Assembly (NCBI GenBank): GCA_025330725.1
Contig: JAIWND010000005.1
Span: forward strand, 992,001-1,056,000
DNA length: 64,000 nt
Source of the DNA: Chlamydoabsidia padenii
Lineage: Eukaryota > Mucoromycota > Mucoromycetes > Mucorales > Cunninghamellaceae
Direction: 5' to 3'
Below the pieces are notes generated by a model. The model was not told where the DNA came from and ran no database searches. It was given only the letters and a program-made list of their open reading frames with translations. Within the stretch, counting starts at the first letter, position 1. Each line of letters opens with the position of its first letter. This document shows, one piece after another, positions 33,570-45,900 of the stretch. Made by a program: the position numbers and the translations under genes.

Positions 33570-34480
33570 ACCAGTCACTGCAACTACAACATTCTACATA
33601 TCAGCCATCATCCCACAGTATAGTCAAGTACGATGAATAGGTAATCCAAAAGAAACTCTTTCCTACTGTCCATTCTCACTGTCTCTTTATAGAATGCCTA
33701 TTCCTATTATTATTCCATCTTTCATCTACTTTTAGATTATACAACACTTTTATGTTAATGGACAGGATGATATAGGAAAAACACCACTTACATTATCAAC
33801 TGAAACTGGGCTGGAATCTTTCGACTTTGGACAATCTGCACAATGGCTGGAACAATTGATACGATACAAACAATTTACGTGTGATACATACGGTAAGATA
33901 AATCAAACACAAACGCTACAAGAGTTGGAACAACAGGCATAGGGATGGAGGAAACAATGCTTGCCAAAACCTGACACTTCTTCTGCATAGGCGCGACAAG
34001 AGGCGGGGATTCAAGGACTCGATCTGAAGAAACGAAAGGGTCAGACGCTTCTGCATTACATCATCACTCGGTGCTAACTAATAATCCTTTATAGATGTAA
34101 ACAAGGCAATCAGGATTTTTGGTTTGTATGGACTGAAAATGATACTCATTGCTATTATTCTTTATAGTGATCGAAACTGGCGGGCATTAAATGATCCAAG
34201 CTTTAAATCATGATTAATCCATGCGATCCTCCACTTTGCAAATGTAAGTGTAGTAAAAACAAAAACAAAAACAAAAAAAGTATCCACAATCTTTAATTGG
34301 TAACTCACCCTCTTCTTCTTTTCATTCCTTGATACTCTATAGATCCTATTAAACAAAGTGCCTCAGTGGATAAAACTAGTCTAACCCGATGGATTAATAT
34401 ACCAGAAAACCCGAAACTAAAGCTTAATTACCCCACTGTCCTGCTTGTCATCTTAACCCCCCTCCCCTCTCACAACATAC
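33570..34480 (+). pseudogene. Ankyrin-like gene remnant
   Basis: Several exon-like blocks with GT/AG borders lie in order but not in one intact frame. A block near 33740-33892 reads 'NGQDDIGKTPLTLSTETG' then 'AQWLEQLIRYKQFTCDTY' before a GTAAGA donor. A block near 33990-34075 reads 'AGIQGLDLKKRKGQTLLHYI'. A later block near 34343 reads 'DPIKQSASVDKTSLTRWI'. 'DDxGKTPLxLSxETG' and 'KGQTLLHYI' look like ankyrin repeat turns. A first exon 'MYQSLQLQHSTYQPSSHSI' ends at a stop before its donor. It could be a decayed gene, or one whose true splicing I missed. Confidence 0.3.
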
Positions 34481-35391
34481 CATACCTTAACACTAATCCC
34501 TTAGAAATAGTCCTCCATTTATACATATTTTACACATAATAAATAAACAAATGAAACACTTTATTGAACAAAGCCCATCTGTATGTTTTTACCGACTATG
34601 GTAGGTCGTCCGAGGACGGCATCCAAATTTCAAGATTTGATTGGCCGATTCCGAAGTTCGTTGGGTATATTTTTGACTTTTGAGACCCTGGATTACCCGT
34701 TTGCTATTTTTGCCCCATGCCCCACACTTTTCGTCTTTTTTCCCGCGCTTTTCAATCATCTTACTTTTGATTTGCTAGAGGATGGTGTCATTTGGGTGAT
34801 CTCTTTTCGATGGCATGATGACCCCTTTTGGCCCAAAGAGAAAGAGATCAGGGATCATGTGTATAAACCTTTGGCATCAGTAAAGGGTAAAAGTTCCTCG
34901 TACAATGGCTTGTTATTATTATATGTTTTTATTATTATGTTTTCATTATTATTCTTTTTTAAGTATGTTGAATGTTGGCATGATCGTGTTCGGGTGCATT
35001 TGTTCCTGACATAATCTGAGGTTGAAATATATTGATTTCTTAGTAATGAAGTTTTCTCACTGTTTTATTGGGCAACTTGAGGAAATTCTGAATCATAATG
35101 TTGAAAATTGTTTATGGAAGCATAAAGATGTAACGAATTTGTGATGAAAGATAAAAGGAACATGATTCCTAGGTACTACTTCCTCTTATAGAGTGTATTA
35201 AATAGTCCCATTGAACAATAAGAGGGATACTGTTACGAGAGTTGTGAGAAATTGCGGGGTTTTAAAATTAAAGTCAGATGGGTTTCAAATTCCCATATAA
35301 ACTTGGTCAGTGCTGCTTGTCAATTCTTTTCTCTTTCTTTCTCTCTTCATTCACTTTTTATTTATTTTTACTTTTTCTCTCATATTATAAA
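34481..35391. other. Spacer upstream of malic enzyme
   Basis: A 143-codon plus-strand frame (34583-35014) reads 'MVGRPRTASKFQDLIGRFRS' and then hydrophobic stretches, with no recognised family. I leave it unannotated. The malic enzyme promoter element and CT-rich leader (about 35325-35345) lie at the right end. Confidence 0.4.
35254..35269 (+). promoter_or_regulatory. GCGGGGTTTTAAAATT element upstream of malic enzyme
   Basis: Lies 138 bases before the malic enzyme start, in sense orientation. It is one of the best matches to the recurring element. Confidence 0.5.
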
Positions 35392-37283
35392 ATGGCACCT
35401 ACTAATTTTGTTAATACTTCCAACACTATTAATACTCCATCCAAAACCAACATTGATCTTGTTGCACGATCTAATTATAATAATGAAGGTAATTTACCAA
35501 TAGTAAAAGTATAAAGTCAAGGGTTAGATTACTTATCAATTTGATTTGATATATTTTAGGTACTGCTATGGATGTTGCTAAAAGACAAGCTCTCAGTATT
35601 CAAGGACTTTCACCTATCCGTGTGGAAAATGTAGAAGTACAAAAACGACGTGCCCTGAAACTCCTCCGATCTAAAAGTACCATGTTGGAAAAGTATATCT
35701 TCTTGGCCCAGATGCGTACCAGTAATATCAAACTATTCTACAAGATTGTCATTGATGAATTGGAAGAGATTGCGCCAGTGATTTATACCCCTACGGTTGG
35801 TACTGCCTGTCAAGAATACTCCAACATTTACCCCTTCCTTGCTGGTCCTGGTGTACCTGATGGATTGTATTTGACCAAGGATACTTTCTCTAATCTTTGT
35901 GAAACAATCAAGAATTATCGACCTTTTACGGATGAACTCTTCCAACCTGATATTGCTGTAATCTCTGATGGCTCTCGTATTCTTGGTTTGGGTGATCTTG
36001 GTGTTAATGGTATGGGTATTCCTATTGGTAAATTACAACTTTATGTGGCCGGTGCTGGTATTGATCCTCGCAAAACTTTACCTATTATTTTGGATCTTGG
36101 TACTAACAATGAAGCATTCCGTAATGATGAATTTTATTTGGGTCTTCGTCAACCTCGCCCTTCTGATGAAGAGGTAAGTAAAGATGATGAAAAAAAAAAA
36201 AACTAAACTAAACTAAACTCTTTCTAGTTTTACGAAACTGTAGATACTGTCTTATCTGCTCTTCGTACTGTTTACCCTGGTCTGATGATTCAATTCGAAG
36301 ATTGGTCTTCTGAACATGCCTTTGGTCTTTTGGAAAAGTATCAATCCAAGATACTTTGTTTCAATGACGATATTCAAGGTACTGGAGCAGTGATTCTATC
36401 TGGTGTGATGAATGCCATCCGTAGGGTGGAAAAAGAAAACCAAGTGTCACCCAAGGATCATCGTATTGTCTTTTACGGTGCTGGCTCTGCTGCTATTGGT
36501 GTTGCTCGACAAATTCAAGAATACTTCTCAAGTGAATACAACATGACCGAAGACCAAGCCAAGCGATTGTTTTGGATTGTGGACAGTAAAGGTATGGTGA
36601 CCATGGATCGTGGCGACAAGCTGGCTCAACATAAGGTATACTATGCTCGTGATGATAATCAAGGTCAACAGATCAAATCACTCTTGGATATTGTCAATTA
36701 CGTTAAACCTACTGTGCTTATCGGTTTATCATCTACTACTGGTGCATTCACTAATGAAGTCTTATCTCGACTGGCCGAACTCAACCAGAATCCTATCGTC
36801 TTTCCCTTGTCCAATCCTGCCACTCAAGCTGAATGTACATTCGAACAAGCCATGCAAGCCACTCATCATCGTGTGATCTTTGCTTCCGGTACTGCCTTCC
36901 CTTCGTTTACTGAACCCGATACTGGCAAGTTACACGTCCCTGGTCAAGGTAATAACATGTATATCTTCCCTGGTCTTGGGTTGGGTGCTGTCCTTGCTCG
37001 TCCTGTCTCCATTTCGGACCGTATGATTTATATGGCATCCAAGGCTTTGGCTGACTCGTTGACGCCTGAAGAAATCGCCCAGGGTTGGTTATACCCTTCT
37101 TTACAACGTATCCGTCAAGTCTCGGCTTTAGTCGCCACTGCTGTATGTGAAGAAGCATTGGCCGAAGGTGTGGCTCAGGAACAGGACAAGATTGGAAGCA
37201 AGTCTCATGATGAATTGGTGGAATATGTCTTTAGTCAAATGTGGTCACCTGTCAATGATGCTTATGGAACCAGTCGTATTTAG
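35392..37283 (+). CDS. NAD(P)-dependent malic enzyme
   Basis: Oxidatively decarboxylates malate to pyruvate, producing NAD(P)H. In oleaginous Mucoromycota a cytosolic form is linked to lipid synthesis. Three exons (35392-35488, 35560-36173, 36228-37283) give 588 residues, normal for the family. The catalytic Tyr lies in 'VIYTPTVGTACQEYSNIYP'. Other marks are 'RILGLGDLGVNGMGIPIGK', the metal-binding 'FNDDIQGTGAVIL' and the dinucleotide motif 'FYGAGSAAIGVARQI'. The N-terminal ~35 residues are Asn/Thr-rich and not clearly a mitochondrial presequence. Coenzyme preference cannot be told by eye. The second intron contains AACTA repeats. Confidence 0.96.
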
Positions 37284-37718
37284 ATATCCCCCCTCTCCTT
37301 ACTATAAAACCTCTCATATTGTTATATATTTATTACTCACACATCATTTATTACTATTACTACCATTATCTTCACGAGGGATTATATCAAATAAACTTTA
37401 TATATAACACTTGGACAATACATATTGATAATCTATATTCTTTTTGGTGATACAAGTAGTGTGAAAATCAACAGGCCAATCACGATCGATACCATGCAAA
37501 TTGAATTAGTGAGTCAAATTGATCTCCTGATGTCAACCTTTTTTTTTTTTTTTTTTTTTTTTTAACAATATCCAACCAAACAATAAAATAAAACCTATTT
37601 TACATACAAAAAATCCATTTTATTATAATATCTATTTTTGAATGAAGGGGAATATGACTATATTACAAGAGTGGGGTAGGGGAAGGTGGAATCTAAACTA
37701 GAGGAGGAGGGGTAATGA
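37284..37718. other. Convergent spacer malic enzyme / MDM34
   Basis: Poly(A)-signal-like AATAAA sequences on both sides and a T run of about 24 bases near 37540-37563. No gene seen. Confidence 0.5.
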
Positions 37719-39014
37719 TCATGAATTCCATTTGATAATCCGCCGTTTTGGTACTTTTGTTTTTTTTCGTGGACCATCCTTATTAAATTGAACAATTGGG
37801 CTAGTTTTATGTACCAAAAAAGACGCCATGCCATTGTTTTGAAGAGCCAAGGTGTGAGATGTATGAGAGAGATCGACGATGCGGTGTATTAATCCATTAG
37901 GTTGTTTTGTGGAGATCATGACGGGTTCATTATTAGTGTTACTATTATTATTATTGTTGTTAAGATGATGATAAACAGACGATGGATCAATATTATCAGT
38001 TGATAAGTTTGGTGGAATGCAATTGTACCCCTTTTTAAGCGAATATGATGTACTATAAAAGGAATGCCCATCATCATTATCATCATCAAAGGTATAAGAG
38101 AAGCATTCGGATGATGTATCAGAGTAACCATCAGAAGTGGTAAGGTCAGGTATATCATTGATACCAGCAGGTGAGTCACAATAGTCTATGTTATATTGAA
38201 AGGAGGAAGATGATGTGTCAGCAGAATAAATCGTTAATGCCGATCGTTGTTGTTTTTGTTGTTGATGATCATTAATGTGACGAAGACTGTATTCGTGGAC
38301 GACTATTGGAAGAGTATCTTGAAGAAAGAATCGTAGTTGTGTTTCAATTAGTTGTTGTAAATAGGATTTGACTGAAGGTACAATATCAAATGTTGAGCTG
38401 ACTTGTAAATGTTCCAAAGCATTATTTTTAAAGACCAAAGTAACACCTTTTGATTTAGACACCGATAAAGTAATAATCCCATTGAGTTTGACATTACTGA
38501 TTCGAAGAAGCATAGGAATCACCAAAGGTTGGGCAGCAGCTACAATGTTCGGTCGACTGTATCGTGGTAATAAGATTTGATGATTCAATAAGGGTGGATT
38601 ATACAAAGGGTTAGCCTATATATATATGTATAGAATGAGTATATCAGGTCAATATGTATGTATGTATGTATGTATATATGTATGTATGTCTTACCTGGAC
38701 TTTGGTTTGTAATTCGATATAAGAATCGCCACAATAAGTAAGCTTGAAGATACCACGGAAGTAGTCAGTTGATAATTCACCTATTTCCAATACTTCTAGT
38801 TCTGGTGGCTAAAAACGTAAAACAAGTTAGTATCGGGGATAATAAAAATAGCTTGTGCACATTTTACCTTGGTACCCATGTGTAATTCCTTGACAATGAT
38901 ATGATCAGCAATGTGTTTAGATTTCTTTTCCTTGTTAAGAGCCGTCTCTAGTTGTTTTTTTGCTTCCTCATAAAAGGAAGAATCAAACTCGGGCCAGTTA
39001 AAGTGGAAGGACAT
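37719..39014 (-). CDS. MDM34: ERMES subunit Mdm34/Mmm2
   Basis: Outer mitochondrial membrane member of the ER-mitochondria encounter structure, with a lipid-carrying SMP domain. Three exons (38868-39014, 38695-38808, 37719-38615) give 385 residues. The start 'MSFHFNWPEFDSSFYEEAKK' and 'LETALNKEKKSKHIADHI' match the Mdm34 N-terminus. 'PPELEVLEIGELSTDYFRGI' and 'CGDSYIELQTKVQANPL' follow the SMP beta pattern, as do 'MLLRISNVKLNGIITLSVSK' and 'FDIVPSVKSYLQQLIETQLR'. The second half is Asn/Ser-rich and ends in a basic tail. The leader before the start is a long CT/GA-repeat (about 39109-39136). The first intron (minus sense) is short; the second holds ATGT repeats. Confidence 0.88.
38650..38691. 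repeat. ATGT/TATG microsatellite in an MDM34 intron
   Basis: TATG repeats in two blocks separated by TATATATG. The repeat fills most of the intron between MDM34 exons 2 and 3. Confidence 0.85.
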
Positions 39015-39105
39015 TGATAATACTAGAGTTCGCTAAGAAGTGGTAATGGGTGAAGGTATGAGTGGTGGTCGACAGGTTGTTGGTAGAGTGGTGGATATAA
39101 ATAAA

Positions 39106-39140
<35 letters not shown>

Positions 39141-39288
39141 TTTCAGAATAAAAAAAAAAGCTATAACCTGTGTAATCTAAATAAATAAGAATGAAGTAGA
39201 CAAAAGATAAATAAAAGGAGTGATACGACAGATTTTTTTTTTTTTTATTAGTGAGTTTTTCGGAATACACGGAACGGGGGGTAGTAAA

Positions 39289-39301
39289 TTAAATCCCCGC
39301 C
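39289..39301 (-). promoter_or_regulatory. GGCGGGGATTTAA element upstream of MDM34
   Basis: TTAAATCCCCGCC on the plus strand, about 275 bases upstream of the MDM34 start, beyond its CT-rich leader. Confidence 0.45.
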
Positions 39302-39377
39302 TGAGTCATCCTTCCGGCCATGATTCCATAAAAATAAAAATAAAAAGGTGATAAAGAGTGGCTATATACTGAATATT

Positions 39378-40265
39378 CTATGAGGTAGATGTAGATGGGG
39401 TAGGCGTGTTTGTACCAATAGGAGTAGTGTTGTTCTTGGTGATGATAAAGTCGTTCACAGTGAGAGCAATGGCCTTGATCATGCGACGGCAGGCAGCAAA
39501 CCAGACCGCGACACTCACCGAACCTATAATGAATGAAGAAGGTTGGTTAGTATAAAAACGTTGATGTCTTTTTTTCTTGTTGACCTTACCCAGCGGCGAG
39601 AATGGTAAACAAAGAAGACGTTGAGTAGGACCAAACCAACCAGGAGGAAGATAAAAGACAGGTGTCTTTCTAAACCAGAGGACCATCAAGACTTGAGAAC
39701 CATGAATGAGGAACCATAGAATGGATTTCAGTTTTAATTCAAACCCAGTCTTGGAGAAGGCGATTTCAGAATCTAGAGTAAAGTAGGTGAGCATTGATGA
39801 CACTACCCTACCATAGCTCTCCCCCCCCTTTTTTTTTTGTTCACTTACTGAGTTTTTCTAAATCTGCCATTCCTTTATCCAGTCTTCTACGCATCTTGGC
39901 CCACTTTGCAAATTCATCCTACGTTGGTCAAATAGATTCTCAAAGTCAGTTTTGACATCATCCTGGTTTATTGTTTTTTTAATTACCTGTGAGCTTGTTG
40001 ATGCCAATTCGTTCTTCATTTTGAGCAAATCACGTTTGAGCTTTTCTTGTTTTGCAGCACGTGGATCTTTAGATGCCTTTAAATACAAGTCGTGAGCCTA
40101 TTAAAAAAAAAAAAAAAAAAAGTCGGATTAGCCAAGTGGATGGGCTACCATTCCGATAAAAGATTGATTATCATTACTTACTGCTGAAGTGACATAGGAG
40201 TAGCCAAGTAATAGGATAGATTCCGTTGCAAGTACAAGTAGAAATATAAAGGTTGGGAGATACAT
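39378..40265 (-). CDS. GET1: GET complex subunit Get1/WRB
   Basis: ER membrane receptor subunit that takes tail-anchored proteins from the Get3 ATPase. Five exons (40182-40265, 39987-40097, 39849-39918, 39590-39772, 39378-39523) give 197 residues. The layout is typical: a first membrane segment 'IFLLVLATESILLLGYSYV', then a cytosolic coiled coil ('DLYLKASKDPRAAKQEKL', 'DEFAKWAKMRRRLDKGMADL') that binds Get3. Two more membrane segments follow ('SILWFLIHGSQVLMVLWF' and 'SVSVAVWFAACRRMIKAIA'). The tail is short and Thr-rich. The 'DEFAKWAK+RR+LDK' block is the Get1/WRB signature. It is divergent from NIF3 with 176 bases between starts. Confidence 0.88.
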
Positions 40266-40360
40266 GGATTTGTATAAAAAGGCAAAAGAAGAAGCGAATG
40301 AAAAACGAGACCCAGCTCTGACCGAATCTTTTATGGTGCTCGTGACTTTTGGTGAGCGTG

Positions 40361-40375
40361 GGCGGGATTTTAAAA
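40361..40375. promoter_or_regulatory. GGCGGGATTTTAAAA element in the GET1/NIF3 divergent promoter
   Basis: Lies midway, about 95 bases from the GET1 start and 67-81 from the NIF3 start. A single element in a 176-base divergent promoter suggests bidirectional use. Confidence 0.5.
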
Positions 40376-40441
40376 AATGGACAAAACTGGGGCAACCCTC
40401 CTCTGGCATATTCCCTTTCTTTCTCTCTCTTGTCATAAACT

Positions 40442-41674
40442 ATGTCTTTATTCTCCAAAGTTACTCGTGCTATGCGCACCATTGCCCCATTGGAACTGGC
40501 TGATCTTACTTGGGATAATGTCGGTGTACTTGTTGGTAAGTTGCTGGAATAATGTATTCGATTTGTCTCTCTTTTTTTCTAACACGTCTCTTAAATCTCT
40601 TTATAGAACCACCCTACCCAGCCAAAAACACCAGCCGCGTCTTTTTAACCATCGATCTAACTCCTCAAGTACTGGACGAAGCACTTGATGATCCAAAGGT
40701 AAATAATCAAAAAAAAAAGACTTGTGATATCTAGATAGTACAGGGAACTGACTTTTATAATAGGTAGGTGCTATTGTAGCTTACCATCCTCCCATCTTCA
40801 AGTCTATGAAGCGACTTACCAGTGCTGACGTAAAACAAGAAATGGTTATGAAGGCGATCGCTAAAGGTGTTGGTATCTATTCCCCTCATACCGCTTGTGA
40901 TAACTGTGAAAATGGAGGTAAATTTTACACATTGTACTATTGTCACTTTTTAGTAACCCTCTTCTTTCACTTTTAGTGAATGATTGGTTGGCTAGTGGTT
41001 TAGGTAAAGGATCAGTCAAGCCTATTGCTCCATTTGATAATCCACCTGAAGGTAAATCAATCCAATGAATCATTCTATAGACCAACTTGTTCCTCTGCTT
41101 ATCTCTGTTTTAGGTCATCCCAATGCTGGTACTGGACGGTACTTTGTCTATGATCAGCCTACTCCTCTCACCAAAGTGATCGAACATGTCAAGGAACTCA
41201 CCAAGCTGAAATACTGTAAGTTATAAACACATATTGGAAATTCTTTTACTTGATCATCTTTTTTATTTTATTTTATTCTAGTACGTGTGGCGACGAATAA
41301 TAAAGAAAAGTTGATTAGTACAGTTGCCATTTGTGCTGGATCAGGATCATCTGTATTGGGTCCCGCAAAGGCAGATCTGTACCTTACTGGTGAAATGGGC
41401 CATCATGATGTCTTGGCCGCTCTTGCAAACGAAACCAGTGTAATTCTCTGTAAGTATATTCCCTTACTCGTCATTCTCAAAATCGAACAATCCGCTCACA
41501 CTTCTCTCTGTTTTTTTTTTTAAAAAAAAAAAAAATGATACAGGTGAACACTCGAATACCGAACGTGGTTATCTATCAGCAAATTTAAAACCTGCTTTGG
41601 AAAAGGCCCTGGCCGAGGACGGAATTGAAGTTGTAGTTAGTAAACTAGATAGTGATCCCCTTGTTGTTATGTAA
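40442..41674 (+). CDS. NIF3: NIF3-family dinuclear-metal protein
   Basis: Seven exons (40442-40535, 40607-40698, 40764-40917, 40977-41051, 41114-41215, 41282-41449, 41544-41674) give 271 residues, close to the usual eukaryotic length (280-380). Family marks are 'LADLTWDNVGVLV', 'VFLTIDLTPQVLDEAL', 'GAIVAYHPPIFKSMKRL', 'GIYSPHTACDNCENGVNDWL', 'VAICAGSGSSVL', 'DLYLTGEMGHHDVLAAL' and 'CEHSNTERGYL'. The His and Glu residues in these blocks form the known two-metal site. The biochemical role of the family is poorly defined; yeast Nif3 is mitochondrial. Seven exons in 1.2 kb is dense for this window. Confidence 0.95.
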
Positions 41675-42347
41675 TCCAATTTAAAGACTAGTATAGATTA
41701 TGTATTGCTTTATTTACTATTCTCAATTCAATAAACAAATTTGGCCTCAATTGGTCGGGAATTCACACTCATCCGTCTTGTTTTTTACTGTATGTTTCTA
41801 TCCTACCAATTTTATGCTTCCAAATCTAATTAGCACATTTCAGGAAAAACGATGTATTGCACTCGTTCCCATCAAGATCGATGTAACATGTTCAATACCC
41901 AGTATTGATTGATACTCTTACCATATTGAGTGCTCAGCCAACTCTCTTCATCTTTCCCCCCCCCCTAACTGATTGAATTCCTTGGATCATCAACGAGCTC
42001 ACAAACTGACTGGAGCCTAACATTCGACGGCGTTTTAATATTATATATGCAGATGTAAATCCCGCCACACCCACTTGTCAAGTTACCTCTGTGTGAAATT
42101 CACATCATGATCTCGATCTGAAATTACTATTATCTAGCTTTTTGATCAAATTTATAAAAACCATTACTCACAACCTCCATAACCACTTTTAATCATTATA
42201 GCATCGATTGGCAATCCTGGGTTGGGCGGGTTTTGAAATATTTAGGGTGTTCGGTTTTGGAATGGATGATTGCTCAATCTCGACCCTTCTATATCAATAT
42301 TCCTCCAACTAAAATAGCATAGCATAGTTATCCTGAACAAGGAATAA

Positions 42348-42395
<48 letters not shown>

Positions 42396-42490
42396 TGTAT
42401 CAATCATACGTGTGGCGAAACCTACAGTCAATGTATGTATTCAAAAAATGACCTGTCGGTTGTTGAAATTTACCTTTTTGACATTGTAGA

Positions 42491-42528
<38 letters not shown>

Positions 42529-42965
42529 CACATTCATCTTGTGCACAGTTCGAATGACACTTTTTATGTGCCAGATGAACAAAAAATTACATTTTCTTTC
42601 TCATTGAGATGGGTAGTCGAAGGCAGACGGGATTTGAAAGTTGTAAGACAGGTACCTGCATGAATCAATGGTCCCGATCAAGCTAAATGCCTTGAGTATC
42701 ATAATGGTTAACGATGGATGGGTATGATATAAAAGGACGTTTGCATAATCTTTGGTTTTTATTTACATTGAGTTAATAGTATCAAATGGTGGTTTGCATA
42801 TAGTATATAATGGCTAATTATTACACTAAAGAAGGGGATTGTAAATGACTAGAAGTATAGATATTTAAAAGGTAGTGTGGTATTACTAAAAAGTATACTA
42901 ATGGCTATGGGGAAAGGGTATCAATAGGAAATGCTTGATTAATCATAAAGGGAAGAGGTAGTCTA
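41675..42965. other. Convergent spacer with four promoter-like elements and two long T runs
   Basis: Between the 3' ends of NIF3 and the RasGEF gene. Elements matching the recurring motif are at 42029-42040 (GGCGTTTTAATA), 42055-42066 (GTAAATCCCGCC), 42225-42238 (GGCGGGTTTTGAAA) and 42628-42639 (CGGGATTTGAAA). T runs of about 43 and 36 bases lie at 42350-42392 and 42493-42528. No protein gene recognised. Confidence 0.45.
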
Positions 42966-45900
42966 TCATAGGAATCCCGATTCCTGTAGTAGTCGAGTGA
43001 TCTTTTCGTCTTCTCGTTCCCTAACACACCACCAAAAAAAAAAAAAGGTTAATTGAATATGATGTAATTCTTTCTATCTATATATATTACCTTGGTTCCA
43101 ATTTCAAGCTTTCATTGTAAAGCTGTTCTTCATCCCGTGTGCTTTGGAGATTGTTTTGAATAAAGACCTGAATTTCATCAACTGGTGTGAGTTGATAATG
43201 AGTAGACTGGTATTGCTGGATTTCGCGGATGACTTCGGCAGTTTTGGCACGTTTAGCAAAGTTGATCAAATCCTTGGACGTTTTCAAAAAGTCCGAATTA
43301 CCATCCTCGATAAATGTGAGGTCCTGTAGATAGATGCCCAAAAAAGGAATACAAGGCGGGTTGACAGAGTGGATGATGGCGCGGTATTCCATAAAGTTGC
43401 GATTGGCGTTCAAGAGTTTCCGGATCTGAGACAAGGTCTGGTTCGTACGGGCACCAACCATTTCCCACGTCCGTTTCAGTCGACCCACCGCACTGTTATC
43501 AAAGGCCGATAGGATAGCCATGCATGTGTTAAAATTGTTGAGTTGTCGGCACCGTTCGGCAATTTGCACCCAATGTTTGATCAGCGTCACCCGTTTCTTC
43601 ACTTCCAACTGGCTAAGAATCGCACCCGAAACCCAGGACGTGACTTGATTGCAATATTCGATGGATGCTCGAATGTTAGCAGCAGGTACATGTTGATGCA
43701 AGTGTCCATCCGTCCACACAGCCTCCTTGGACCAAACCTTGTTTAAACATTCCACCGGTCGAATCAGACTGTATAGTTTGAAATCCATGATTGTCAATTG
43801 TCGAGCCAACTCCAACGGATCAATGTCGAGTAGTCGAAATTTCTTTCGGTTGCGAGGTAATATCGGCACAGGTGGAGCGGTATGTAAAGTGAGCACCATT
43901 TTCTTCAGTCCATCCCCTGTAGCTTCTAGACGTTTCCGAATCAGTCTTTCCAATTGTTCCGCCGAGAACCGGAGAGTGCTCCGTATTTCCGTGGTTGTAA
44001 ATTGTAAGAGTTCATCCAGAATCACATGATCGTCCTCGTTGTAGTATTGTTCCAACCAATTCTTCAGCACATTAAACACCCGTAGCCGAATTACCTTGAG
44101 TTTCTTGTTCATCCAAATGTCCAGCTCTTGATCCGTCAGTCCTTCAGGAGGTGGTCGTGTGTATCGTTGTTCCAATAAAGTCAGTAGTTCCATTGACGAG
44201 CAAAAAGATCGATAGGTGAGTAAAAAAGTATTGATAAAGTTCATATCAGAGTAATCGTGCAATGTCAATCGGACCACAAGAGCTCGTAGAGTACCACCTT
44301 TAACCGATCCTTCCATGTTGAATACAATTTCATTTGGCTTGTAGTCGTATTGTAGATACCAAGGTCGTTCTTCTTCTTTTTTAGGGTCGCTTCCCGCCGC
44401 AAGCTCCATTGCCACATTTGGAGGTCCACCGGCTACCGTAGCTGAGGCTTGATCTGCCAAGGATGGTGACTTTGGTGTAATTTGTTCAGGTACGTCATCA
44501 CCAAAAAACTTTTTGAGTTTGGCATTCGATTGGCGAGCATGATCAGGCGAGGTTGTTGACAGTCGTTGGATGGATGATAAGCCGTCTTGAGTACCGGGGG
44601 TCATTAAGCTGGGAGTTGAGTATCGATGTGAGGAGCTAAAACTTGTCCTTGTTTTTGATGATTCCTGTGCAGAGTCCCTTTTTACTTGTAAATCCATGGT
44701 TGTATTGCTGGTATCGTCGTTGATGCTATTGCTACTATGATTGCTACTATAATTGCTGATGCTGACACTGATGCTGCTGCTGTCACCCACACTAGGCTGA
44801 GGCGAATCCGTTGCACCAAACATAAAAGCTTCAGGGATATCATTACCACCAGTTTGTTGTTGTCGAAGAGAAGGATCAAAAGCAAGTGCATCGACACAAT
44901 TACATATACCAGATATTGTTGATTTGATTTCATTCCCATCTTGTACCAGTATACCAACAGTGCCATCCAAAGGTACATCTTCATCTGTTAGTACTTGTAG
45001 CTTGTAGAGGAGATCACCCACGCCTTGATAGATCTTTTGTCGCAAATAGTCGAGCTCAACCACTTCAGGTGATTGGAATCCAGTAAAGTCAATAGTATCG
45101 AAGATGGCCAAATACTGTCCAGATTGATTACTAAAGTTACGGAATTGCGTAAAAAGGAGGGCTGATAGTGATGATCGTGATGAATCCATAGTTGGGTTTT
45201 TCTGATCTGTTGATATTGATGGTGCTGCCTGACATTGGATCCGTTGTTTATATGCCGTGATACTGCTGATCATCCCATCAATGCATTCGTTGAGACTATC
45301 ACCGTGAATTTCAATAGTTTCTGCAAGGTTGGCGTCAAGAATATGGTGTGGTTGTTTGGCCTTGCTAGAGGATGAAGATAGAGTTGACAATAATGGTGAT
45401 GATGGATTAAATGTCACTATCGTTGAGGGTTTGTGTAACTGCAGTTGAGGTTCTATATGCTGTACAGGTATTGGTATAGCTTCCCCAGTGCTGATAAAGT
45501 TCCGTGCTGCCATCAATAGTTCGTTGCTGTCGGAAAGCATTTTGTTGATGTTGTCCATTGGGTTGTAAACGCAAGCATGGCTAGATAATATGAGTTTTGA
45601 AAGAGTTGCCATCATGGTGCGATGATGAGTCCGAAGAGCAGTGTTTGTTCGTAAATAGATAGAGTCCTTGTCCACCGTTCCCGAAGCCATCAACATGAAT
45701 CGGATGGCGTCCACAATTGATTCTGCATAAAGTTCGAATGCCCGGGAAGTTGCATTACGCGTCGCAATATTAAAATTGTGAATAGCCAAGGAGATGTGTA
45801 CCGAGAGTTTTTTCCATGTCAATTGTTCTTGTGTGTTGATGATTGGCTTACTTCTGATGGACATTGCCTGCGCTGGTGATTTTGATTGAGGTTTCATTAA

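Noticed and set aside
34583..35014. 143-codon plus-strand open frame
   Set aside because: No recognised motif, no CT-rich leader and odd Phe-rich composition in an AT-rich spacer. It could be chance.
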